This document shows, piece by piece, positions 35,038-46,965 of a stretch of DNA of 64,000 nucleotides. The notes beneath the pieces were generated by a model. The model had not been told where the DNA came from. It saw only the letters and a list, made by a program, of their open reading frames with translations, and ran no database searches. Source of the stretch: Homarus americanus (taxonomy: Eukaryota; Arthropoda; Malacostraca; Decapoda; Nephropidae); contig NW_024727813.1 of assembly GCF_018991925.1 (NCBI RefSeq), positions 61,015-125,014 on the forward strand, written 5' to 3'. The translations under genes were made by a program, and so were the position numbers. Position 1 is the first letter of the stretch; each line of letters begins with the position of its first letter.

Positions 35038-38000
35038 TGTGGAGGAGAGGGTGAAGGTTGGCCAAAGCTGTGTGGAGGAGAGAGGGTGAAGGGTTGGCTG
35101 TGTGTTGTGTGGAGGAGAGAGGGTGAAGGGTTGGCTGTGTGTTGTGTGTGGAGGAGAGAGAGGGTGAAGGGTTGGTTGTGTGTTGTGTGGGAGGAGAGAG
35201 GTAGGGAAGGCTGGCTGTGTGGGGTTCTGGGTGGAGGAGAGAGGTGAAGGGTTGGGCTGTGGGTTCTGTGGGAGGAGAGAGGGTGAAGGGTTGCTGTGTG
35301 TTCTGTGGAGGAGAGAGGGTGAAGGGTTGGCTGTGTGGTTCTGTGGGAGGAGAGAGGGTGAAGGGTTGGCTGTGTGTCTCAGGAGGAGAGAGGGTGAAGG
35401 GTTGGCTGTGTGTTGTGTGGAGGAGAGAGGTGAAGGGTTGGCTGGTGTGTTGTGTGTGGAGGAGAGAGGGTGAAGGGTTGGTTGTGTGTTGTGTGGGAGG
35501 AGAGAGGCGTGAAGGGTTGGCTGGGTGTGTTCTGTGGAGGGAGAGAGGGTGAAGGGTTGGCTGTGTGTTGTGTGGAGGAGAGAGGGTGAAGGGTTGGTTG
35601 TGTTGTGTGGAGAGAGAGGGGTGAAGGGTTGCTGTGTGGGTTGTGTGGAGGAGAGAGGGTGAAGGGGTTGGCTGTGGCAAGGTGTGGAGTGGAGAGAGGG
35701 TGAAGGGCTGGCTGTGTAAGGTGTGTGGAGGAGAGAGGTGAAGGTTGGTTGTGTGTTGTGTGGAGGAGAGAGGGTGAAGGGTTGGCTGTGTGCTGGGTGT
35801 GTGGAGGAGAGAGGGTGAAGGGTTGGATGTGTTGTGTGTGGAGGAGAGGGTGAAGGGTTGGCTGTGTGTTGTGTGGAGGAGAGAGGGTGAAGGGTTGATG
35901 TGGTTGTGTGGAGGAGAGAGGGTGAAGGGTCTGGCTGTGTGTTCTGTGGAGGAGAGAGGGTGAAGGGGTTGGCTGGTGTGGTTGTGTGGAGGAGAGAGGG
36001 TGAAGGGTTGTCAGGGAAGTTGTGTGGAGGAGAGAGGTGAAGGGTTTATTGTGTGTTGTGTGGAGGAGAGAGGGTGAAGGGTTGGCTGCGTGTTGTGTGG
36101 AGGAGAGGGTGAAGGGGTTGGCTGGGTGGTTGTGTGGAGGAGAGAGGGTGAAGGGTTGCTGTGTTGTGTGGAGGAGAGAGGTGAAGGGTTGCTGTGTGTT
36201 GTGTGTGGAGGAGAGAGGTGAAGGTTGGCCAGTGTGTTGTGTGTGGGAGGAGAGAGGGGTGAAGGGTTGGTTGTGTGTTGTGTGGAGGAGAGAGGGTGAA
36301 GGGTTACTGTGTGTTGTGTGGAGGAGAGAGGTGGAAGGGGTTGGCTGTGTGTTGTGTGGAGGAGGAGAGGGTGAAGGGTTATTGTGTGTTGTGTGGAGGA
36401 GAGAGGTGAAGGGTTGGCTGTGTGTTGTGTGTGGAGGAGAGAGGGTGAAGGGTTACTGTGTGTTGGTGTGTGGAGGAGAGAGGGTGAAGGGTTGGCTGTG
36501 TGTTCTGTGGAGGAGAGAGGGTGAAGGGCTGGCTGTGTTGTGGAGGAGAGAGAGGGTGAAGGGCTGGCTGTGTTGTGTGGAGAGAGGGTGAGACACAGGT
36601 GGTTGTGTGGAGGAGAGAGGGTGAAGGGTTGGCTGTGTGTTGTGTGTGGAGGAGAGAGGTGAAGGGTTGGTTGTGTGTTGTGTGGAGGAGAGAGGGTGAA
36701 GGTTGGTCAGGTAAGCTGTGTGTGGAGGAGAGAGTGGGAAGGGGTTAGCTGTGTGTTCTTGGGGAGGAGAGAGGGTGAAGGGTTGGTGTTCTGTGGGAGG
36801 AGAGAGGGTGAAGGGTTGCTGTGTTGTGGAGGAGAGAGGGTGAAGGGGTTGGCTGTGTGTTGTGTGTGGAGGGAGAGAGGTGAAGGGTTGGCTGTGTGTT
36901 GTGTGTGGAGGAGAGAGGGTGAAGGGTTGGCTGTGTGTTGTGTGGGAGGAGAGAGGGTGGAAGGGTTGGCTGTGTGTTCTGTGGAGGAGAGAGAGGTGAA
37001 GGGGTTGGCTGTGTGTTGTGGAGGAGAGGGTGAAGGGGTTATTGTGTGTTGTGTGGAGGGAGAGAGGGTGAAGGGGTTGGCTGTGTGTCAGGGTGGAGGA
37101 GAGGGTGAAGGGTTGGCTGTGTTGTGTGGAGAGAGAGGAGAAGGGTTGGCTGTGTGTTGTGTGGAGGAGAGAGGGTGAAGGCCACGTGTTGTGGAGGAGA
37201 GAGGGTGAAGGGTTGGTCGTGTGTCTGGTGGAGGAGAGAGGTGAAGGGGTTGGCTGCGTGTTGTGTGTGGAGGAGAGAGGTGAAGGTTGGTTGTGTGTCA
37301 GGTGTGGAGGCGGAGAGAGGGTGAAGGGGTTGGCTGTGTGTTGTGTGGAGGAGAGAGGCATGGGTTGGCTGTGTGTTGCGTGGGAGGAGAGAGGGTGAAG
37401 GGTTGGCTGTGTGTTCTGTGGAGGAGAGAGGGTGAAGGGTTGGCTGTGTGTTGTGGAGGAGAGAGGGTGAAGGGTTGGCTGTGTGTGGGTTGTGTGGAGG
37501 AGAGAGGGTGAAGGGTTGGCTGTGTGTTGTGTGTGGAGGAGAGAGGGGTGAAGGGTTGGCTGTGTGTTCTGTGGGATGGCAGGAGGTGAAGGTTGGCTGT
37601 GTGTTGTGGAGGAGAGAGGTGAAGGGTTGGCTGGGTTGTGTGGAGGTGAGAGAGGTGAAGGGTTGGTTGTGTGTTCTGTGGAGGAGAGAGGTGAAGGTTG
37701 GCTGTGTGTTCTGTGGAGGAGAGAGGGAAGGGTTGGCTGTGGTGGGTTGGTGTGGAGGAGAGAGGGTGAAGGGTTGGTCAGGTGTTGTGTGGAGGAGAGA
37801 GGGTGAAGGGGTTACTGTGTGTTGTGTGGAGGAGAGGGTGAAGGTTGGCTGTGTGGTTCTGTGGGATGAGAGAGGGTGAAGGGGTTGGCTGTGTGTTGTG
37901 TGGAGGGAGAGAGGGTGAAGGGTTGGCTGTGTGTTGTGTGTGGAGGAGAGAGGGTGAAGGGGTTGGCTGTGTGTGTTCTGTGGGAGGAGAGAGGGTGAAG

Positions 38001-40722
38001 GGTTGGCTGTGTGTTCTGGTGGAGGAGAGAGGGTGAAGGGTTGGCTGTGTGTTGTGTGTGGAGGAGAGAGGGTGAAGGGTTGGCTGTGTTGTGTGGAGGA
38101 GAGAGGGTGAAGGGTTGGCTGTGTGTTGTGTGGAGGAGAGGAGGGTGAAGGGTTGGCTGTGTGTTGTGTGGAGGAGAGAGGGTGAAGGGCTATTGTGTGT
38201 TGTGTGGAGGGGAGAGAGGGTGAAGGGTTGGCTGTGTGTTCTGTGGAGGAGAGAGGGTGAAGGGTTGGCTGTGTGTTGTGTGTGGGAGGAGAGAGGGTGA
38301 AGGGCTATTGTGTGTTCTGTGGAGGAGAGAGGTGAAGGGTTGGCTGTGTGTTGTGTGGAGGAGAGAGGGTGAAGGGTTACTGTGTGTCAGTGTGGAGGAG
38401 AGAGGGTGAAGGGTCATTGTGTGTTCTGTGGAGGAGAGAGGGTGAAGGTTGGCTGTGTGTTCTTGTGGGAGGAGAGAGGGTGAAGGGTTGCTGTGTGTTG
38501 TGTGTGGGGAGGAGAGAGGGTGAAGGGTTGGTTGTGTGTTGTGGAGGAGAGAGGGTGAAGGGTTGGCTGTGTGTTCTGTGGAGGAGAGAGGGGTGAAGGG
38601 GTTGGCTGTGTGTTGTGTGTGTGGAGGAGAGAGGGTGAAGGGGTTGGCTGCGTTGTGTGTGGGAGGGAGAGAGGTGAAGGGTTACTGTGTAAGTTGTGGA
38701 GGGAGAGAGGGGTGAAGGGTTACAGGTAAGGTGTGGAGGAGAGAGGGTGAAGGGTTGGCTAGGTTGTGTGGGAGGAGAGAGGGTGAAGGGTTGATGTGTT
38801 CTGTGGAGGAGAGAGGTGAAGGGCTGGCTGTGTGTTGTGGAGGAGAGAGGGTGAAGGGTTATTGTGTGTTGTGTGGAGGAGAGAGGGTGAAGGGTTGGCT
38901 GTGTGTTGTGTGGAGGAGAGAGTGGTGAAGGGTTGGCTGTGTAAGCCAGGTGGAGGAGAGGTGAAGGGTTGGCTGTGTGTTTGTGTGGAGGAGAGAGGGT
39001 GAAGGGTTGGTGTAAGCTGTGTGTGGAGGAGAGAGGTGAAGGGTTATTGTGTGTTGTGTGTGGAGGAGAGAGGGTGAAGGGTTGGCTGTGTGTTGTGTGT
39101 GTGGGAGGAGAGAGGGGTGAAGGGTTGGCTGTGTGTTGGGGTGGAGTGAGAGAGGGAGAAGGGTTGGCTGTGTGTTGTGTGGAGGAGAGAGGGTGAAGGG
39201 TTGGCTGTGTGTTGTGTGTGGGAGGAGAGAGGGTGAAGGGTTGAAGGAAGCAAAGGGAGGAGAGAGGTGAAGGGTTGGCTGTGTGTTCTGTGGAGGAGAG
39301 AGGGTGAAGGGTTACGCGTGGTTGTGTGGAGAGAGGGTGAAGGGTTGGTTGCAAAATTGTGGAGGAGAGAGGTGAAGGGTTGGCTGTGTTGTGTGGAGGA
39401 GAGAGGGTGAAGGGTTGGCTGTGTGTTCTGTGGGAGGAGAGAGGTGAAGGGTTGGCTGTGTGTTCTGTGGAGGAGAGAGGGTGAAGGGTTACAGGTGTTG
39501 TGTGGAGGAGAGAGGTGAAGGGTTGGCTGTGTAAGTTGTGGAGGAGAGAGAGGGTGAAGGGTTGGCTGCGTGTTCTGTGTGGAGGAGAGAGGGTGAAGGG
39601 TTGGTGTGTTGTGTGTGATAGAGAGTGGTGAAGGGGCTGGCTGTGTGTTGTGTGAGAGGTGGGCAAGCACAAGCTGGGGGGAGGAGAGAGGTGAAGGGTT
39701 GGCTGTGTGTTCTGTGGAGGAGAGAGGGTGAAGGGTTGGCTGTGTAAGTTGTGTGGAGGAGAGAGGTGAAGGGGTTGGCTGTGTGTTGTGTGGGAGGGAG
39801 AGAGGTGAAGGGTTGGTTGTGTGTTGTGTGGAGGAGAGAGGTGAAGGTTGGCTGTGTTGTGTGGGAGTGGAGAGAGGGTAAAGGTTGGCTGTGTGTTGTG
39901 TGGAGGAGAGAGGTGAAGGGTTACTGTAAGCTGTGTGGGAGGAGAGGTGAAGGGGTTATTGTGTGTTGTGTGGAGGAGAGAGGGTGAAGGGGTTGGCTGT
40001 GTTGTGTGGAGGAGAGAGGGTGAAGGGTTGGCTGTGTAAGTTCCCAGGAGGAGAGAGGGTGAAGGGCTACTGTGTGTTCCTGTGGAGGTAGGTGAAGGGT
40101 TGGCTGTGTGTTGTGTGGAGGGAGGAGAGGGTGAAGGGTTGGCTGTGTGTCAGGAGGAGAGGTGAAGGGCTGGCTGTGTGTTCTGTGGGGAGGAGAGAGG
40201 GTGAAGGGTTGCTGTGTGTTGTGTGTGGAGGAGAGAGGGTGAAGGGTTGCTGTGTGTTGTGTGGAGGAGAGAGGGTGAAGGAAGGGCTGTGTGTTGTGTG
40301 GAGGAGAGAGGGTGAAGGGTTGGCTGTGTTCTGTGGGAGGAGAGAGGGTGAAGGGTTGGCTGTGTGTTCTGTGGAGGAGAGAGGGTGAAGGGTTGGTTGT
40401 GTGTTGTGGAGGGAGAGAGGTGAAGGGGTTGGCTGTGGGTTGTGTGGAGGAGAGAGGGTGAAGGAAGGCTGTGTGTTCTCAGGGAGGAGAGAGGGTGAAG
40501 GGTTGGTTGTGTGTTGGGGGTGGAGGAGAGAGGGTGAAGGGGTTGGCTGTAAAAGGTGGAGGAGAGAGGGTGAAGGGTTGGGCTGTGTTCTTGTGGAGGA
40601 GAGGGTGAAGGGTTGGCTGTGTGTTGTGTGGAGGAGAGGCACATGGGGTGGTTGTGTGGAGGAGAGAGGGTGAAGGGTTGGCTGTGTGTTCTGTGGAGGA
40701 GAGAGGGTGAAGGGTTGGCTGT
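35038..40722 (+). repeat. 37-bp G-rich minisatellite, about 5.7 kb
   Basis: About 150 copies of a 37-bp unit with the core gttgtgtggaggagagaggg then tgaagggttggctgtgt. The largest array in the window. Units vary by loss of a G or GT and by gttct for gttgt. The + strand is purine- and G-rich and almost C-free. Open frames such as ERGEGLAVCCV are repeat shadows. Confidence 0.97.
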
Positions 40723-42712
40723 ACATAACAACTAACCTCACCACCACCATTTTGGATAAAAAAGTATTGATTTTGAGGTTGATTAGTATTTCCGTCAAAA
40801 GCGGGAATATTGAATTGTTGACTGTGATAATAACATGTGACCGGGGTTCCCAGGTTGAATATAAAGGTAAAATAACTCTATATTTTGTCTTTTTATAATG
40901 AATTGGCTTTAAACAATTACTAGATGGCCATGTCTCACAACTAGGTGTTTTATAGTCCAGTGACGGCCATCTGTCTTGTTGCTTCACACACCTGAGACTC
41001 ACACTAATGAAACTCTCTCATTGTATGACACAAAATTGTGTGTAGTTAACTCCTTGAAAACACTCCACCACACCTTTCTCACTCCATATTTTAATGTTGA
41101 AGGGATACAACACTGTTCATTTATACTTACACTCAGTATTGTGGGTAGTTATCAAGAGCTTCTGGCGGTGCTGCACGTGTAGTGTTGCCAAAGAAAGTTA
41201 TCATCACCACCTAGATCATAATTTCAGTGTTGCAGACATATATTAGCTTGAGCCAGAGCAGAGCTGTATGATATCCACTGCCTCCCTCCCTGTGTCTTGA
41301 TGACTGTCATTCATGAGACAATATTGTTTATTTGTTAATTAGTATAGATATGCTACTGTAATATTCTGTGTTTATTAATACCTGTAGCACCCTTCATATA
41401 CAATGATCTATATAGTTACCTCTTGATTTACACACATTTATTGGCACATGTTTTTTAATAATATATATTTTTTTTATGCATGGTTTTAAAAAGAGCTCCA
41501 CTGTGCCAGGCAATGGAGTTCCTTCTTTATAAAAAAAGTAAAAAGTAACATGACTTGAACCTGAGCCATTGACATGTATCATCTCAAAAGCTGCCACTTG
41601 TTGTCCCCATCACTGACTCCCTCCACCACCACCTCACCCCAGCCATCATTCAGTGTAAATGTTAATACAAAATTTAATTTAAAATAAATTTACTTACTAC
41701 TGTTCTGTATTATTAGGTTTGTCTCTATTATTATTATTATTATTATTATTAAATAGAAAATATTGAAAGAAATAGAGAAACAAATTACAATTTAGGGGGG
41801 GGGGGTTCCCTGTCATTTCCTTTATTTCTTAACCCGCAGTTGGTCATTAACGTTCAAGTACGTGATCGCCGACTACTGCTACGGCATCTCTGGTGATCCG
41901 TGTACTAGAACGTTTATCAAATACTGTACAGTAGTATACTTTTCCTGAGTCTTTGAAACTGAGTCTAGCTACCATAATCTGTTGGCTGGTGGTGTCTGGC
42001 ATCTTGTGTAAATGTTTCCCACCACTCTGCATTGAGGAACACCCCCCCCCTCCTCGACCCACTGTAATAAACGGTAACCTGCGCCCGTACACCCACGTAG
42101 TGACCATTAGACTGTTTATAACACTTGCCAGACCAGAATGGACACAATTAGTTACAGCCTTAAGGGAAAACGGATGTAGGCCTTTATGAAGTGCCATGAG
42201 GATAGCTCTGCCCATACTGTGGAGTAACCAATCAGTGAAACATAACATAAGGGCCTTTGGTAAAACCCTGCTCTGATTGGACACTGAGAATGTCTGTTCG
42301 GCAGCAAGTATGCAGTGTTAGAAAGACAGACAGTTTAGCTGTTGAAGTGATAGAGTGCGGAGGTTATTCTTGGTGGCCTGTGAGTCGTACTGAGGCTTGA
42401 TAACGTGTATTTTAATGTTTTCCTGCAGTCGTGGGGGGAGTGTGGTGAGCTCCATTTCCCCCTCCCGGTATCTAGTTAGAAATAGGACGAACGCAGGTGA
42501 CCTCATATCATGTCTTTGCTGAATAAATTTAAAATGGAAGATATCTCTTTCCATTTCCCTTCCTAACTAATACATTAATCTAAAAAAAGGGTCCTCCCTA
42601 GTAACAGATGGAGGGTTACCAGAGTATACAGGTTTAAGTGACCCACTTTTAATTAACTCCAGTGTCGTCCCGGCTGAATCGAGTAAGAATACCAACAACT
42701 TATCTTATGCTA
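40723..42712. other. Intronic DNA without recognised features
   Basis: Contains a short (ATT)n tract (about 41727-41751) and a G homopolymer (about 41796-41805). The minus-strand open frame at 41847-42284 has no recognisable domain and is probably chance. Confidence 0.5.
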
Positions 42713-42973
42713 CAGTCAATTGGTCGTAAGTCGAAAAGGAGAAAATAATACAGAGACATTCTAAATTGGGTGTCTGTTTTTCTTCTCAGCACCACAAGAA
42801 CTCTCACTTTTACTCTTGCCAGCCATTTTAAAGGGAATTACAAACGAAAATTTTGTCAGTACACAGTGCAATCACTAACGTCGGGACTCGAAAATACGTA
42901 CTGTAATTTGAAAAATATTTTATACGACCACGGCGGTCGTATGTCTGGGTTGTCGTAAGTCAAGGAGCACCTG
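42713..42973 (-). mobile_element. Tigger-like MITE, truncated copy
   Basis: Reverse complement of the element at 52496-52816: ends cagtcaattggtcgtaagtc and ...cttgacttacgacaacc on the other strand. The shared middle segment contains ttttgtcagtacacagtgca. The right end abuts the following LINE directly. Confidence 0.75.
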
Positions 42974-42974
42974 A

Positions 42975-44147
42975 CCTCGGGCTTCGGAGAAGTCTTATAC
43001 CATGGCTTACAGACTTCCTCAGTGACCGACGCCAAGCTGTACGCTTCCGAGGGGCTGTCTCCACCTTTCAGTCACTCACCTGTGGCGTCCCCCAAGGCAC
43101 CAAGATGGGACCACTCTGCTTCCTTATGCTCATCAATGATGCCCTAAGAGAAGCCCCTGCTCCCTGGAAACATGTCGACGACTCCACCATTGGGATCAGC
43201 GTCAACAATTCTGCTCCCAACTATACCGCCCTTCAGGATTTATTGAACAGTCTCCAAAACTGGGCCACCAACAACCATGTCACCATCAACCATACCAAGA
43301 CCATGGTTATGCACATCAACCTCTCCTCCGACATTGTCCCACCTCATTCCATTACTCTAGGTCCGAACACACTCCAGGTTGTAGATTCCACGAAGCTCCT
43401 CGGCGTCACCATAGACAACAAACTAAATTGGAAACCACACGTCAGTGAAGTTGTCAAATCCTCCAGTTTCCGTCTCCACCTCCTCCGCCGACTCAAGTCC
43501 CTCGGAGTTCCTGCACCCGAGCTCCTCAGTGTTTACACAACATTCATACTTCCCAAGCTCACCTGTGCCTCCCCCACCTGGTCTTCCTCCCTAAATGCCA
43601 CACAACGTAAACACCTAGAAAAAGTGCAAAAGAGGGCATGCAAGATTATTCTCTCCCCTTCCTACTCCACATATCAAGCGCTCAACACACTGACCCTTTC
43701 GACTCTCACTGACCATCACCACGACCTCATCTGCAAATTTGGTAAGAAGCTTCTACACCATCCTCGACACCGGCTCCTACTACCACCTGAGATCCCTAGC
43801 CCGAGAATTGCTGTTCGACACCACAACCGCATCCAGCCCATACGTGCACGAACTGATCGCTATAAGAACAGCCCAGTCCCAACCATTGTAAAAATTATCA
43901 ATAACTTGTAATAGACCAGTGTATTCACTCCCAGTAAACACTACTCCTTGCACTGTCACTATGTTGAAATGAACTGTAGTTTGAGCTTTTCCCCATCTAG
44001 TTATTATATATCTTATTTATATCACTTATGTTACTTGTATATTATTTGTAATTCGAAACCCATTCCCCAAATATGTAACTGTATATTTTCAGCCTTCTGG
44101 CTGCCAAGTTCTTTCAATAAACCTTTAATTATTATTATTATTATTTG
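42975..44147 (+). mobile_element. Jockey-like LINE, 5'-truncated, (ATT)n tail
   Basis: Open from about 42980 to a stop at 43911. It encodes the palm and thumb of a reverse transcriptase: WLTDFLSDRRQAVRFRGAVS, then CGVPQGTKMGPLCFLMLIND, then the catalytic-site region KHVDDSTIGIS (the usual Y/F-A/V-D-D box with His in the first place), then LLGVTIDNKLNWKPHV and a C-terminal region with ILPKLTCASPTWSSSL. An AATAAA-like signal (aataaacc, about 44115) and an (ATT)n tail at 44125-44147 follow. The 5' two-thirds (endonuclease, fingers) are missing. Same family as 57757-59712. Confidence 0.85.
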
Positions 44148-44149
44148 TC

Positions 44150-44315
44150 AGGGAAACAATTGAGACTCTGCAATTGTGTGTAAATGAGGCAGAAAGTCAG
44201 ATCATCAACCTGGGACTTGGTCACATATGGCAGCAGGGTCTACCATTAGACAACACATTATGCTTCCAATATCTTCCTCCCTGTTTGATAGCTGCCTACT
44301 AACCTACTCAGTAGA
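44150..44315 (-). mobile_element. Dispersed SINE-like repeat, 5' fragment (minus)
   Basis: The reverse complement carries agcataatgtgttgtctaat, gaccaagtcccaggttgatg and the ctcaattgtttc end in the same order as copies A-C. It lacks the (ATT)n/poly-A half, or shares the adjoining ATT tract of the LINE. Confidence 0.7.
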
Positions 44316-44577
44316 GTCTCGATAGCCATGACACATGAACGTAACTCAATCAGGATGAGACATACTCTGAATTATTTGGTAGGGGTGAAGATGAACATGG
44401 TATTGGCAGAGGCATGTAGTGATAGTGACCCAGACTACGTGTTTGACCAAGAGGAAAACAATGATGATGAGTGGCAAGTGGTGGAGAGAGGGAGTTGATG
44501 CCCAGCTACAGGAACATCCAGTACTCCCTCCACTCCCTCTGCCACTCCCAGGCACACTGCATGGTTACATCCACCCA

Positions 44578-46145
44578 CACTGTTCCTCCCTCCTACACTA
44601 CTCCTCCCTCCTACACTGTTCCTCCCTCCTACACTGTTCCTCCCTCCTACACTGTTCCTCCCTCCTACACTACTCCTCCCTCCTACACTACTCCTCCCTC
44701 CTACACTGTTCCTCCCTCCTACACTACTCCTCCCTCCTACACTACTCCTCCCTCCTACACTACTCCTCCCTCCTACACTACTCCTCCCTCCTACACTGTT
44801 CCTCCCTCCTACACTGTTCCTCCCTCCTACACTACTCCTCCCTCCTACCCTACTCTCCTCCCACCCTACCCTCCCTCCTACACCTCCCCTCCTACACTGT
44901 CCTCCCTCCCTACCTCCCTCCCTTTTCCTCCCTCCTACACTACTCCTCCCCTCCACACCTCCCTCCCTCCCTCCTACCTACTCCTCCCTCTACACTACTC
45001 CTCCCTCCCCCTCTCCCCCTCCCCTACCCCTCCCCTCCCACCTACTCCCTCCCTACACTACTCCTCCCTCCCTACTCCCACCTACACCTACTCTCCCTCC
45101 CCTCCTACCTCTCCTCCCTCCTACCTACTCCTCCCTCCCTACACTCTCCTCCCTCCCCTACTCTCCCTCCCCTACCCCTCTCCTCCCTCCTACTACTGTC
45201 CTCCCTCCTACACACTCCTCCCTCCCCCTCTCCTCCCCTCCCACACTCCTCCCTCCTACACTACTCCTCCCTCTCCCCTCCTCCCTCCTACACTACTCCC
45301 TCCCTCCCCTCCCCTACCTCTCCCCTACCTACTCCTCCCTCCCACTCCCTCCCCTCCCCTACACCCTCCTACACTACTCCCTCCCTCCTCCACACTACCC
45401 TCCCTCCCCTCCTACACTACACTCCTCCCTCCCCACTACTCCTCCCTCCTACACTCCCCCTCCCTCCCTACCTCTCCTCCCTCCCTACACTGTTCCTCCC
45501 TCCCTACACTATTCCTCCCCTCCCTACCCCCTACCCTCCCCACACCTATTCCTCCCTCCCCTACCTCCCTCCCCCTGTCTCCTCCCTCCCCACTCCCTCC
45601 CTCCCTACACTGTTCCTCCCTCCCTACACTACTCCTCCCTCCCTACACTCCTACACTGTTCCTCCCTCCTACACTGTTCCTCCCACCACTCCTCCCTCCC
45701 TACACTGTTCCTCCCTCCTACCTATTCCTCCCTCCCTACACTGTCCCTCCCTCCTACACTACTCCTCCCTCCTACCTACTCCTCCCTCCTACACTACTCC
45801 TCCCTCCCACACTACTCCTCCCTCTCCTACACTGTTCCTCCCTCCCTTCCTCCCTCCCTACTCCTCCCCTCCCCACTATTCCTCCCTCCTACACTGTTCC
45901 TCCCCTCCCTACACCGTTCCCTCCCTCCCTACACTACTCCTCCCTCCCTACATTCCTCCCCTCCCTACCTGTTCCTCCCTCCCCACCTCCTCCCCTCCTA
46001 CACACCTACTCCTCCCTCCTACCCCTACCTCCCCTCCCTCTACACTACTCCCCTCCCACCTGTTCCTCCCTCCTACACTACCCCTCCCTCCCCACTTCCT
46101 CCCTCCTACACTGTTCCTCCCTCCTACACTACTCCTCCCTCCTAC
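44578..46145 (+). repeat. 18-bp pyrimidine-rich minisatellite
   Basis: About 85 units of tcctacactactcctccc or tcctacactgttcctccc, well ordered at the left and increasingly ragged to the right. The + strand is C/T-rich, opposite in bias to the G-rich arrays upstream. The 580- and 609-residue open frames (Ser/Pro/Tyr/Thr-rich) are artefacts of an 18-base, stop-free unit. Confidence 0.95.
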
Positions 46146-46965
46146 TTCAAGTAAGCCATAAGGGCCAGAAAACACTTCCCCTTGACCTTGAGTGTACAGT
46201 GTTGCCGCTTGTAATAAATCTTTCTTCGGTTCGTTTTTTATGCTGCTATAATCATGATGTATATACAGTACATGGCTGCAAGACCGACCACAAGTACTGA
46301 GGCAGGACTGGGTACAAAGTAGGCTTGGCAATGCTGCACCAGCTCAGGATTTAAATGCCAAGCAGCTCTTTAAAACGAAGCGAGTTGTCACTTGCACCAA
46401 CATTTCTTGTTTTCTTAGGTCATTTGGGGAGTTTTTGGTCCGTAAAACAAAAAAGTCGATTTTTTCTGACCAGGGGGAGGAGAGGGGAGGGGGGGAGGGC
46501 TATGTATAATAATGTGACCTATGGGTTAAGGAATAAGTGTGTTTGATTTACACGGTCATCGTCAAGAACGTAACTACCGTGTACGTTGAGAGATGGTTGT
46601 ACCGTGTATTATCTCATAGGTAAAAATAACGTCACGAAGAACGCCTCTCCATATATACTGTACAGTGACCCCTTACATCAGTGGATAGCGCTCTCTTATC
46701 CAGGATCATATCCCGACCACTAAACAGGGTATTGCTGTAGCGAGTCCTTATTACCAAACCAGACCCATACACATACTGAGTGGAGTCTCACACATGAGCT
46801 TTCACCCCCTGTAATGGTGAGACTGTGTGCACTTCATTCAACTGGCCGTGAATGTCATTACCAGTTTCCTCCAGGTCTTCTTATCATCATTGTGTTTGTA
46901 GTGCTCTTATTGGCTTTGGAATTGTATCATTGTTGTTGAAGTAATTTTATATTATCTCTGCTGAG
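46146..46965. other. Intronic spacer, possible tRNA-like relic
   Basis: No ORF of note. At about 46669-46730 the order cagtggatagcgctctc...ggatcatatcccgaccac vaguely recalls A and B boxes of a tRNA-derived repeat, but no cloverleaf can be drawn with confidence. Confidence 0.35.

Noticed and set aside
35002..41002. Many EERGEGLAVCCV-type and SSTQHTANPSP-type frames
   Set aside because: 37-bp unit repeats cycling through frames; no domain, no splice sites.
41847..42284. 145-residue minus-strand ORF as a host gene
   Set aside because: No domain, no splice signals, low-complexity Gly stretch; likely chance.
44419..46300. Ser/Pro/Tyr-rich proteins of 580 and 609 residues resembling structural proteins
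   Set aside because: 18-bp C/T-rich array read in two overlapping frames; the upstream 100 residues show no recognisable domain.
46669..46730. tRNA gene or tRNA-derived SINE
   Set aside because: A- and B-box resemblance is weak and no acceptor stem or cloverleaf can be drawn.
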